Shown here: positions 31,661 to 42,330 of the stretch, piece by piece | Position numbering within the stretch: the stretch's first letter is position 1 | How the letters are laid out: each line of letters starts with the position of its first letter | Assembly (NCBI GenBank): GCA_033398695.1 | Contig: JAWKAU010000231.1 | Span: 121,001-185,000 of the forward strand | DNA from: Orobanche coerulescens | Taxonomy: Eukaryota > Streptophyta > Magnoliopsida > Lamiales > Orobanchaceae | DNA length: 64,000 bases | Direction of reading: 5' to 3' | Notes under the pieces: model-generated | What the model saw: the letters and a program-made list of their open reading frames with translations, nothing else | What the model was told of the DNA's origin: nothing | Database searches by the model: none | Translations under genes and position numbers: made by a program

Positions 31661-31744
31661 AAACATAGCTCAGTGGCCGGCGCGGGATTCAAACCCGCGC
31701 CTATGTGATGCATGGTGTGGCATGTTGCCACTGAGCTATGTTTT
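31661..31744 (-). ncRNA. tRNA-like hairpin module, copy 1
   Basis: Minus strand: outer arms AAACATAGCTCAGTGGC and GCCACTGAGCTATGTTT pair over 17 bases. Inside are a GTGGCA/TGCCAC hairpin and a GGCGCGGG/CCCGCGCC stem closing a seven-base loop. An A-box-like TAGCTCAGTGGC and a B-box-like GGTTTGAATCC (one change from consensus) are spaced as in tRNA genes, and a T run follows. There is no D-stem, anticodon stem or matching acceptor, so this is not a normal tRNA gene. Confidence 0.6.
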
Positions 31745-32319
31745 CATTCATTAATTGTACAACAAAAATTTAATATGTACTTACTGAGTAAAATATTTTC
31801 CTTTATTTGTTATTTAAACTAATTAAATATCCTAAATAAGATAAATTTGCATTAAATTATGCAGTATATTTTATTTAATTATTTAATATATTACAAGATT
31901 AATGCTGAATATATATTATTAAATATAAATTTAACAAGATTATTATTAAATATAAATTTAACAAGATTATTTATTATATTGCAATAGGTTAATAATGATG
32001 TTACTCAATAAAAATTTATATTAGTTTGTTATTTAAATATAATAAGTACTTACTAAGTAAAATATTTTCCTTTATTTTATTTAATTATTTAATATATTAC
32101 AGTCGATTAATACTGTATATTATTAAATATAAATTTAACATAATATTTAAAAATAATTTATTACATTAGCGTCACATATGTGACGCCATAATAAAAAAAA
32201 AAATCTAATTCGTAAAGGCGTCACACATGTGACGCCATTCTTAATTTAAAAAAAAAAACCTATTTCCTAAAGGCGTCACACATGTGACGCCAATACAATT
32301 AAAAAGTAAATCAAAAAAA

Positions 32320-32402
32320 AACATAGCTCAGTGGCCGGCGCGGGATTCGAACCCGCGCCTATGTGATGCATGGTGTGGCATGTTGCCACTGAGCTATGTT
32401 TT
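32320..32402 (-). ncRNA. tRNA-like hairpin module, copy 2
   Basis: As copy 1, but with a perfect B box GGTTCGAATCC and T-loop TTCGAAT on the minus strand, followed by eight T residues. It lies in the second tandem unit. Confidence 0.65.
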
Positions 32403-32846
32403 CATTCATTAATTGTACAACAAAAATATAATATGTACTTACTAAGTAAAATATTTTCCTTTATTTGTTATTTAAACTAATTAAATATCCTAAATAAGAT
32501 AAATTTGCATTAAATTATGCAGTATATTTTATTTAATTATTTAATATATTACAAGAGATTAATGTCAATATATATTATTAAATATAAATTTAATAAGATT
32601 ATTATTAAATATAAATTTAAAGATTATTTATTATATTGCAATAGGTTAATAATGATGTTACTAAATAAAAATTTATATTAGTTTGTTATTTAAATATAAT
32701 ATGTACTTACTAAGTAAAATATTTTCCTTTATTTGTTATTTGAACTAATTAAATATCCTAAGTAGGATAAAGTTTGCCATTAAATTATGCAAAGAAGTAA
32801 AATTATACATCGTTAACGTGTGACAAGTTATAGTAAAGGAAACATA

Positions 32847-35800
32847 TCATTCTACATCATCTTCTTCGCTTGAAGCTTCATATTCTTCTTCATTATCCTC
32901 AAGTATTTCAATTGGATTGGCATCTCTATCAACAAGTTCAATTTGCATGTCGTATCCGCTCAAGTCAACTACGTGATTAAGTATTGGAGCTTCTGCCTCT
33001 TGGTAGTACTCGGGTTGAGGAATGGGCTCCTGCAATATTATCGATGATACTGCTGATACATCAACAACATGTCTGGCTCTTATCGGACAAACCACCCACG
33101 CATCTGTTGAATTACATAATCCATTAAATAAATAAGTGTATGTATAATAAATAGATGCGGGTATAATATTATTATCATATTGTACCTCTTCTATGACGAC
33201 CAAGTCTTCTAGATGGGTACCGAGCATAATACACTTGACTCGCTTGACTCTGGAAGATGAATGACTCGGCAGTCGCTTGTCTTGCTAGAGGATCGAGTTC
33301 AACTAACCCGTGTAGACATTTCACTTTGCGGTTGTCGAACCAAATCACATTTAAATAGATGAATAACTTGTTCAGAAATCCAGATTGTATAACGTGAACT
33401 CCAAAGACTCTAGTAGCATCCCGTAGTACTTAGACAAATCTCGGAAATGTTTGCACTTGTAATACACAATCCACTATTCATAGTCTTTTTATTTTGTCCG
33501 TGAAATTCCGTATGAAATTTTAATCCATTCACCACATAACCTTTGTACATCTTCACTAATCGATCACCTCTAAACAATGCAGCAAGTTGAGAGTCCTTTA
33601 ATTCCGTGGTCGCAACCAATCTTTCAAACCATGGAACTAAGTGATTAACTCGTGCGAACTCCAAATCTCTAGTGGAGATATTACTCTGTAGTTGATTCTC
33701 AAATGCACTGAAATACATAATGTGTAAATACATGGTTACCTGTAAAAATATGGAATATCGAAATAGTAATCGTACCATAGATATGGTTCGGCTTCTTCAC
33801 AGTTTGTAAGAATATATAGGATTGCCATATTCCACTCAACTTCAGCCATGCGTCACCCCTTACTTTTCCCCATTACTCGACCTTTTGGTGTAAAGATCGA
33901 CAGTTGTCCTTCAAATTGAGGGGCAAATAGAACCTCCTTCCTTTTTAGTCGTGTCGTCGTTGTGTCGATTTCTTTGTCGAAGTAGAAGGAACAAAAATTT
34001 GTGATCTCGCAAGAATAGGCCTCACATATGGATCCCTCAACCTTCGCTTTATTGCTCACCATGCCTTTTAGAATAAACATCATCCCGTATCGCATTTAAA
34101 TACTTAATTTATAAATACATACACGACATAATGCATATATTAATGTAAAGATAAGAAGAGTACCTCTCGAATGGGTACATCCATCGATAGAAGACGGTCC
34201 CCGACAAGGGCCTCGTATGGCGATGAACGAGCATATGTTCCATTGAGTCAAAGAATGCCGAGGGAATATCTGCTCCAACTTGCACATAGTTACTATGACA
34301 GTCTTGGCTAATTTTCTCATATCGGACGCTTTAATCTCACTCGCACAATGCTCAAACAGCTTGCTCACCTCCGTTAATGCTTCCCAAATCGGCTCCTAAA
34401 AAAATCCTTCAAGGCAATAGGTAGCAATCGTTGCATAAAACATGGCAGTCATGGCTCTTCATACCATTTATTCTATTAGTATCGAGATTGACACAGTTTG
34501 ATATATTCAAACATGCCCGTCTGGAAATTTTAGCTCTTTAAGCCACTCGCATATTGCATTTTTCTGCCTGTGGTGAGCGTATATGTTGCTTTCGGCTTTC
34601 TATTTGTTCCCTCGGGTACAAACAACCCATCTCTTGTTGTGTACAATGGCAAGTCGCGTCTCGCCTTTAGGTTGTCCTTAGTTTTTTGAGGAATGTCCAT
34701 GACTGTGTTAAGTATATTATCAAAGAAATTCTTCTCACAGTGCATGACATCTAAATTATGACGAATCAGTAAGGTAGACCAATAAGGGAGCTCCCAAAAT
34801 ATGCTTCTTTTTGTCCAATTATGCTTTTCTCCAAACCCTTCAATACCTTCATAATTCACACCAAAGGTTACATCAGGAATGCGATCAGCAATAATTTTCA
34901 TTTCTGCTGGCCCTCGACGTTCCGGAAAAAATGAGCTTTCTTCATGACCTTATAAAAATCACGTTTGTTTTTTCTGTAATGATGCCGCAGTGGGAAAAAA
35001 CATCTATGACAGTCGAACCATGATGGTTTTCCTCCGTTCTTTAAACGGTGCGTAAGTACTTTCCATGCAATAAGGGCATGCTAACTTTCCATGTGTGCTC
35101 CATCCCGACAACATACCATAGGCTGGAAAGTCATTAATCGTCCACATCAGAGCCGCACGCATCGAGAAATTTTCCTGCCTTACACAGTCCCATGTTGTAG
35201 CACCATCTGTCCACAAACTTTTTAGCTCATCGATCAAGGGTCGGAGCATCACATCTATGTTCATCCTCGGTCCTTTAGGGCCAGATATAATAAGACTTAG
35301 GAAAATAAACTCCTGACGCATGCATAAAGTTGGTGGTAAATTATACGGAGTTACGAAGACCGGCCAACAAGAGTACTGGGCACCTGTTCCTCGAAATGGA
35401 TTAAAACCATCAGTACAAAGACCGAGCCTGACATTTCGAGGATCTACAGCGAACGAAGGATGCGTACGATTAAAGTGTCGCCAAGCTTCAACGCCGGTAG
35501 GATGAATTACTCTTTCGGACTCATCATGGCACTTTGTGTGCCATGTCATGTGTTCAGCAGTTTTGCGCGACATAAACAGCCGCTTCAACCTATCAGTGAT
35601 TGGAAAATACCACAATTACTTTTGTGCACTCGATTTCCCTTCCTCGTACCGTGGCGTTGCACAACTAGGACAGGATTTCAAACTCTCACCTTCCCCATAG
35701 TACAGAAAACAATTGTTGCTGCAAACATCATACTTGATCACTCGGAGACCAAGTTTCGACATGATATTTTTTACTTCGGCATAATTATCGCGAATTTGGC

Positions 35801-36383
35801 TTTGATATTGCTCCGGTGCCATGCCTTTGTTGCTTTTGATGAAATAATCCATTGCTTTTTGTGAGGCATTATACGTCGTCTTGAAATTCATTACCTCCGT
35901 AACCCATCAGAACAACGACTTATTATGCAACTCATACAAAGGCCGATTAGCATACTCTAATGATCATAAAATGATTTTGCTTCACGATTTGGCTCTGTGC
36001 TCATTATCAATGTAATTGCGAAATTGAGGAAAACTATCCATGACCATATCTCTTTGTGATGTAAAGTAATTTTCCGTAGATGTAGAAGATGATCCTCCTA
36101 TATTGTAATCATTGATCCCGCAATTTTGATAATCTTCACCATGGCATACCCAAACACGATAATTCGGTGCAAATCCACACTGATATAAATGTTGCATGAC
36201 TGTATTGCGATCACGTTCACGCCAATTCTTACACTTTTTGCACGGACATAATATCTTACTACCAACTACTACACGAGCGAATCCAAAATCCAGAAACATG
36301 TTAACACCATCAATAAATTCTCTAGTAATCATACCGTCGGGACCACGACGTTTTTCGTACATCCATTCTCTAAAAGTTGACAT
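32847..36383 (-). pseudogene. TNP2 (TnpD-type) CACTA transposase, degenerate
   Basis: TNP2 is the catalytic transposase of CACTA elements. Reading from the ATG at 36383, right after a TGCAG acceptor: a transposase-associated domain (MYEKRRGPDGMITREFIDGV; CPCKKCKN, then H-Y-C-GF zinc-binding residues). Then EVMNFKTTYNASQKAMDYF (35891-35616). The TNP2 core follows (35615-34530) with LGLCTDGFNPF, YSCWPVFVTPYNLPPTLC, WTINDFPAYGMLSGWSTHGK and HNLDVMHCEKNFFDNILNTV. Then come a DUF4218-like part (CKLEQIFPRHS), a DUF4216-like part (VVNGLKFHTEFHG) and an acidic tail ending near 32847. In-frame stops at 35909-35907 and 35618-35616, and frame changes near 35990, 35955 and 34200 and in the DUF4216 part, make it non-functional as read. 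Some gaps could be introns, but the two nonsense codons lie inside conserved sequence. Confidence 0.85.
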
Positions 36384-37229
36384 TTTTTCACTGCATAAAA
36401 AATAAATAACTACAAAATATAAATGTAACACCCCCAAATCCTATTGGGTTATTACAGCGCCGTGGACCCCACACCAGGAGATCCACCAGGCTAACACGAC
36501 CAAAATACAACTAACTGGCCAAACAGGGAAATCACAATCCCTATACTGACATCCAACAATAATATTCCGTTATGGAATTTCAATGACAACAGTGGGCCTA
36601 CATGGCCCAAATACAATACAACGACATCCACGAGCCTTGCTCGGATAATATAAAATGACAATAACTGACAAGACTGGAGTACTCCAACTGCCTGACTGAC
36701 ATGAACACCAAAACATCTCGGACTAGTATCGCTCGAATGCCTCGTCGCCATCGTCATGCCCCTGTGTCTCAACTCTTTCCTCGCAAGTACCTAAAACATG
36801 AAAACATGTTCCGCCCCCACGGGTCACCATCCAAGATAATGAATATCAAGTACATGCACAACATGATATGCATCCAAAGGCAAAATAAACAAGATAACAA
36901 TGGTAGTACGAGATGCTCACAAACCAAAGTAAGAATCGAGCATTCGTGGAATATTGTGCCCACGGCATACGATCAATACCTGCTCAATAGGTTAGAACAC
37001 AAGTGCCCAACGGCGAATCATCAATACAGAACACAACAATACATCACCCGAAGGTAACCCAAGCCAAACACTGAAATAGATACAAATCACAACGCCCGAA
37101 GGCTCCGACAGGAATACCGATACATCACAATGGCCTTAACAGCCGAACATCCCGAAGCTGTTTATCATCATAATACCCTGAATGTCACTCACCAAGTCAT
37201 CAATCACCACAATGGCCCGAAGCCAAAAC

Positions 37230-37380
37230 CAAGTCAGATCAATGAGGGCGGCCACGGCACGGCCGTATCACAATGAGGGCCGGGCCACGCACGGCCGTAT
37301 CACAATGAGGGCCGGCCACGGCACGGCCGTATCACAATGAGGGCCGGGCCACGCACGAAGCCGTATCACAATGAGGTCAC
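37230..37380. repeat. GC-rich tandem repeat in C LTR
   Basis: Four units with CACAATGAGGGCC, GGGCCACGCACGGCC and GTAT; the counterpart at 43150-43300 differs in small indels. Copy differences between the two LTRs concentrate here. Confidence 0.75.
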
Positions 37381-37599
37381 CCGGTGATCGTGACTCATCG
37401 AATCAGTAGGTGTTGGGAAACCAACCGCGAAGGTTCAAGCCCCAAGCTTACCCATCGAGCACTAGCCGAGACTAGTCTCCAAAACATAATTAATCACAAC
37501 AGTAACAATCCCAAGATTACCAAATTCACAAGGATAATAGCGTGCTGCCTTGGGTCGGCCAACACGACAACAATAACTCACGGATGGGCTCCGTCCACG

Positions 37600-37945
37600 G
37601 CGGTCCCAATTCAAATACCTCGACTGCCTTGGAATGGCCAATCGATCACAACAACTCAACGGATGGAAACTATCCTTAGAACGGTCAACCGATAACCAAT
37701 GATACAACGGATGGGAATTATCTTTGATAATCCCAATTAAATACATCGATTACCTCAGAACGGTTAATCGATAATCAATGATACAACGGATGGGAATTAT
37801 CTTCGATAATCCCAATTAAATACATCGATTACCTCAGAACGGTCAATCGATAACGATGATACAACGGATGGGAATTATCTTCGATAATCCCAATTAAATA
37901 TGTCGATTACCTCAGAACGGTTAATCGATAATCAATGATACGGTA
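37600..37945. repeat. ~78-base tandem repeat in C LTR
   Basis: Units with GATACAACGGATGGGAATTA at 37701, 37780 and 37858, then AATCCCAATTAAATA and CGATTACCTCAGAACGG. A diverged unit precedes them. The same array is in the right LTR at about 43520-43855. Confidence 0.8.
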
Positions 37946-39369
37946 GAGTAGATATCCCGGCGTTCTAAACCGACCACCGAAACAGATATGAAAACAAATA
38001 TATCAAACGCCTTCAATCGGCCAATGCAACATCATAGTAATAGTTCCACCGATAATAACGATTCAACGATGCCTCGTAACGACATTAGCGTCAACAATAA
38101 TAATCGATACATCGATACCGCGAACCGTTATCGACAACAAGAATCTCAATGCCTTAAACCGCCGTTAACGAATAACGATCACAACCGGTAAAATCACCGA
38201 AGGGTATTGTATCAAACAATCCCCAATATCAATAAATCACGAAGACACTATCTCTCGAAATGATACAACACATTCAAACACATATATGATAACATTAATC
38301 TAAATGACCAGTAAAAGTATAAAACTTGCATCAAACCGAAGGCGAGAAAGTCCTACCACGATCAACGTCATTGCACGAAACGACGAACGGCGCCCCGACG
38401 GTGACAAACACTGAACAACCTTGAATGAAAACGATTCATTCAAAAACACAAAATCAATAGAAAACAACGACAAGGACAAAGCCCGATTCAAACACGAATC
38501 GATCACACCACACGAACGAATATCATAGTTCTCAACTATGAATTCTAACATCCTCCAACACCTCGATGATCAATTTACATGATCATCACATTCTTAACAC
38601 TTGTGAAATCCATCCAACAAGATTCATTTAAGAACAATCATCAAAACAAACATCTCAAAGTGATAATATCACCAATATCATCAAATTGATCCTCCTACAA
38701 TGATAATATTATCAATATTATCATTATCACCGAGAACATCATCAATTCAATAACCATGATGTTTGAAATAAAAATCCTTCATCATAACCTCATGAATTCG
38801 GATTAAACCACAAGAATCACTCAACCATTTTCAAATTATGATAATCACCTCCGGATCATCATAAATCCTTACTAAAATGGTTAAAATCTTACAAGAACAC
38901 CACCAACAATAATAATCATCTCAAGACTATGTTAATCATATAACAATCTTAACATAATCTTTCCTAGACATGATTAAAAACCTCCCAACAATCTAAAACA
39001 TCAAGAACATAATCATACTCAAGCTATACCAACATGTTCTTCATCAAAAGTTTATCAAAACCATGAAGAATCATGATATACTCCATGAATCAAACAATAC
39101 CCGAAGAAAGAAACAACAACAACTCGAAAATCACTAGAAGAACAAGAGATTGAGGGAACTTACCAAAGAAGAACAAGAAGAAGCCTCCAAACACCAAAGG
39201 AGCATCAACAAGCTTCCAACCTCAAGCTTCAATCCAAGCTAGGATGATCAAGATCGAGTTGGAAGAGGCTAAACATTAATAACAAGTCCAAATGGACGAT
39301 TCTAGGGAGAGGAAATGTGTTTTGGTTCGAGAGGAAATGAAAGGCGAAACCAAGATAAATAGACTGACC

Positions 39370-39750
39370 AATTCGTTACGTACGTTATACACTTATGGTT
39401 AACGTACGTAAGAGGCATTACGTACGCTATACCAAGACATTAACGTACGTAATGAAAAATCCGTAACTAATCGACTAAAATACGAAGGCCTTAACGTACG
39501 TAAACAAGAACTTGTTACGTACGTTAACAAGACCTACATTACGTACGTAAAGCTCACCTCTTAACGTACGTAAGGGTCCGTTGACTGCAATAGTGAGATC
39601 CGATCGGAAGATGCTCGGGACCCACCGGCCGAAAGCGACTACAAGGAAGGTTCCTGCCACCTACCAAGCCTTACGTACGTAACCTTACAGGCATAACGTA
39701 CGTAATACTCAACCCTTAACGTACGTAAATCTACACATATAGCGTACGTT
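39370..39750. repeat. Palindrome array (TTAACGTACGTAA type) in C U3
   Basis: Around ten copies of TTACGTACGTAA, TTAACGTACGTAA or close variants on a 20-40 base spacing, ending next to a TATA-like box on the minus strand. The counterpart is 45298-45670 in the right LTR. The TTACGTAA core resembles bZIP-type binding sites; that is inference. Confidence 0.85.
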
Positions 39751-39958
39751 AAGGCTAGTGTATTTAGCCAAAAATCCAAACTCTCCAACCAACATTCAAA
39801 CGACGAAACTAACCCGACGACAAGTATAATATTTCGATCCCGAAATATTCTAATACAATATACATTGTATTGGTCCAAACAACAACACTTGTACAATTCC
39901 AAATGAATACGTACAACTCAACAGTAACACGAAAAAAAAATTACCCCCGGATATTACA

Positions 39959-39985
39959 TACTCCCCCCCTTAAAAAGAGTTTCGT
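39959..39985 (-). promoter_or_regulatory. Polypurine tract of element C
   Basis: Minus strand TTTTTAAGGGGGGGAGTA abuts the left LTR, and the AGTTTCGTCCCCGAAACT inverted motif follows, as in A and F. Confidence 0.85.
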
Positions 39986-40538
39986 CCCCGAAACTCAGGG
40001 TGCAAAAACACGGGGCACAACTATCCATCACGATAAGAAAACAACATCTCCAGGAATACTCCTCACTGCGAACCACTTCGCCTGAGTAATCGGGCCAACA
40101 CCACGGGTTCCCGCGTCTCCTCTGCCCGAACACGGCGAAAAACAAGGGATAAAATACTCAATCAAGTGCGAGATCAATCAAATCATAACTCCTCCGTTCT
40201 CATCGGCATTAAACGCTCAAGCAAACACTGACTCATGCCACAAAAGGGAAAATAAAAACGCATATGTGGTCCTCGGGACCATATCAACTGCACATCCAAG
40301 TCCTCACGACTCGGCGTCTCGGATTGAAATGAACAATTACCCAGATTATTACAAAATCTCGGGTATAACACCAAAAAGGAAGGAAAAACACATCACATGA
40401 CCTCAAATCTCAAGATTCTCAAAAGCTATCGTAACAAGGTAGGTCAATAATAAATGGTTCACAACCACAATACTACAATGCAGACTGAGTCAAAATATCA
40501 GTCCAAAAAACAAGGAAAATACAAATCAAGGCCACATC
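39986..40538. other. Element C internal non-coding part
   Basis: Between gag and the polypurine tract, where pol would be expected. Only short unrelated frames are seen; no protease, reverse transcriptase or integrase motifs. Pol has been lost entirely. Confidence 0.7.
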
Positions 40539-41872
40539 TCAAATGTGTCCAAAATCAACACCCTCCGGGTCATCGAACTCATCGATCTCATCGACTCGAG
40601 GAAGACCCAAATTTGAGCTCGCCGCTCCTCCTCGAGTGTCCATACCTCTGGCTCCCGGAGCCCAATATGACCCTGGATGGAGTACGGATTGAAGCAACAA
40701 AATCTCTCGAGGCCCGTGAGCTTCCTTGAGATCTACCGGCACTAGAACTCATGCGTATTTACAAGGTGTCCCGGCTTCCTACACGTAAAACAAACAATAG
40801 CCGCACGCATAACGGGTGCTAATGTGCCCATTGAATCGCAATTAAAGCAAACAACAATGAACTGTCACGGGAGAAGAAGATGATCTCCCAAAGACGAAGA
40901 CGACTAGAAGACGACCTCTTGGACGTGGGAGCCCGATGTCCTTCTCGAACGAACCGCATCCTAGTCCTCTCACCTAAGAAATCAAGGGTTCTTCCGAGCA
41001 AGCTCCTTGATCAAAAGCTCGCTCCAAGAGCCTTCTCGATGAATTCACCAAGTGAACTGCAATTATGGTTGAACAACCGCATCCTCAATCGCGGTTCAGC
41101 CTCTTGCTAAAATACTTGATCTTATCCGCCTCAAGACGGATAATGATGAAGCAAACTGAAGGAGTCCCTGAAACTTCTCCGCAATAACAATAACACCCTC
41201 ATCCTCGACGGATTCGGGGTTCAAAACCTCTGACAACTTGGCTTCACGAAGTGGAGCCGGATAATATCTCTCTAACATGAGAGTCTTAAACTCGCTCCAA
41301 GCACAATCACGATCGGTGGGTTTCACAGAAAGCCACCAAGAATAAGCGCCTTTACTCAAATAGTAAGCCGCTACTGCCACCTTACTCTCTTCCGGACACT
41401 GAACCATGTCGAAGAGTTTATCAAAATGTTCAAGCCAATGAACAATATCAGCTGGTTCCGACGAACCCTCAAAATAGGCGGCCTCGACGAGAGATGTCGC
41501 CGATAATCACTCACTCTCTGGATCGCCCATAAACGGCACATGGGATCCTCATGCGGTGGACCACGTACCACCGAGGTCTCGTATGGTTTCCATTATCTGT
41601 GTCATCTGAGTCATCTGGGTCATCATGCCCCTCATGAGCAAGTAAGGGTCGATGTGGTCACTCTCAGTCTGATCGACTCCTCGAGTATGACGTTCCGAAG
41701 GGGAACCGGTCGCATAAGTCACATCTCCGGCTGAATTCTGATCCATATCGGCACCCGTACGCATATAAACATGAGGTTCTGGGTATCGGCCTGCTCTGCA
41801 GCCTTTACCCCCTCTGCTACGTCCTCGGATTCCTCTTTCCATACTGAAAGAATAACGTTCGATCATGAACAA
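40539..41872 (-). pseudogene. Element C gag remnant
   Basis: The frame at 41549-41872 begins near the 5' LTR with a Gln/Met-rich N-terminus (MMTQMTQMTQIMETIRDLGG). The frame at 41096-41407 has VAVAAYYLSKGAYSWWLSVK and LERYYPAPLREAKLSEVLNP, the core of Retrotrans_gag as in element A. Around 40742-40860 two degenerate zinc knuckles can be read (CFTCRKPGH and CFNCDSMG), then an acidic tail to 40539. Several indels interrupt the frame. Confidence 0.75.
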
Positions 41873-42304
41873 AGCTCAAATATGCCTCAACGGCCAATCC
41901 ACAATGCCAAGTCATTATCCAAACATGAATATACATACTCAACAGATAAATAGTCACCTCAAACATGCTAATTATAGCCAATACTGAGCCCACACGCTCC
42001 CAAAACAAATAATCATGAATGAATCGTAACACAAATGTTACCTACAGATTTCAACAATACATGTATAATCAATGGCATAATGAATGTATGAACATACAAG
42101 AGAATCGAGTCCTTACACAGGTCATACGAAGCTTCGAGGTCTTGCGATACTAGTCTTCACTGACGACGACTCGATGAAAGAATGACTCATACATTCGTTC
42201 AACTACCACGACTCACAAATCCCGACTGTCCAGATTGTCATAACCTGATAGTCCACTACTACCGCGTCGGTAGAACCACATAACTCACTTATCAGGGTAT
42301 CTCA

Positions 42305-42330
42305 CAACCCAATTCTCTGATACCATCTTC
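42305..42330 (-). promoter_or_regulatory. Primer binding site of element C (tRNA-iMet type)
   Basis: Minus strand TGGTATCAGAG, complementary to the 3' end of initiator tRNA-Met, a few bases from the right LTR. Confidence 0.88.

Larger units (their letters stand above)
31369..32770. repeat. Tandem repeat of ~657-660 bases in D (two units plus a part)
   Basis: Units start TTATTTAAATATAATA at 31369, 32029 and 32686. Each full unit contains an AT-rich segment, three GCGTCACA(T/C)ATGTGACGC palindromes (31509-31632 and 32166-32293) and one tRNA-like hairpin. The third unit is cut after about 85 bases. No protein-coding potential. Confidence 0.85.
36424..39958 (-). repeat. Element C left LTR (3' LTR)
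   Basis: 3535 bases, begins TGTAACACCCCCAAATCC, ends CCCGGATATTACA. It contains a 30-45 base GC-rich tandem repeat at about 37230-37380 and a ~78-base tandem repeat at about 37600-37945. A minus-strand TATA-like box (complement of 39353-39361) follows a TTAACGTACGTAA palindrome array at 39370-39750. Many small frames are present; none resembles a protein. Confidence 0.92.

Noticed and set aside
31661..31744. A normal tRNA gene
   Set aside because: A and B boxes are present, but there is no D-stem, no anticodon arm and no seven-base acceptor stem; the outer pairing is too long. Reported as tRNA-like only.
36491..36772. 93-codon ORF present identically in both C LTRs
   Set aside because: Repeated only because the LTRs are; no protein resemblance, and LTRs of this type are non-coding.
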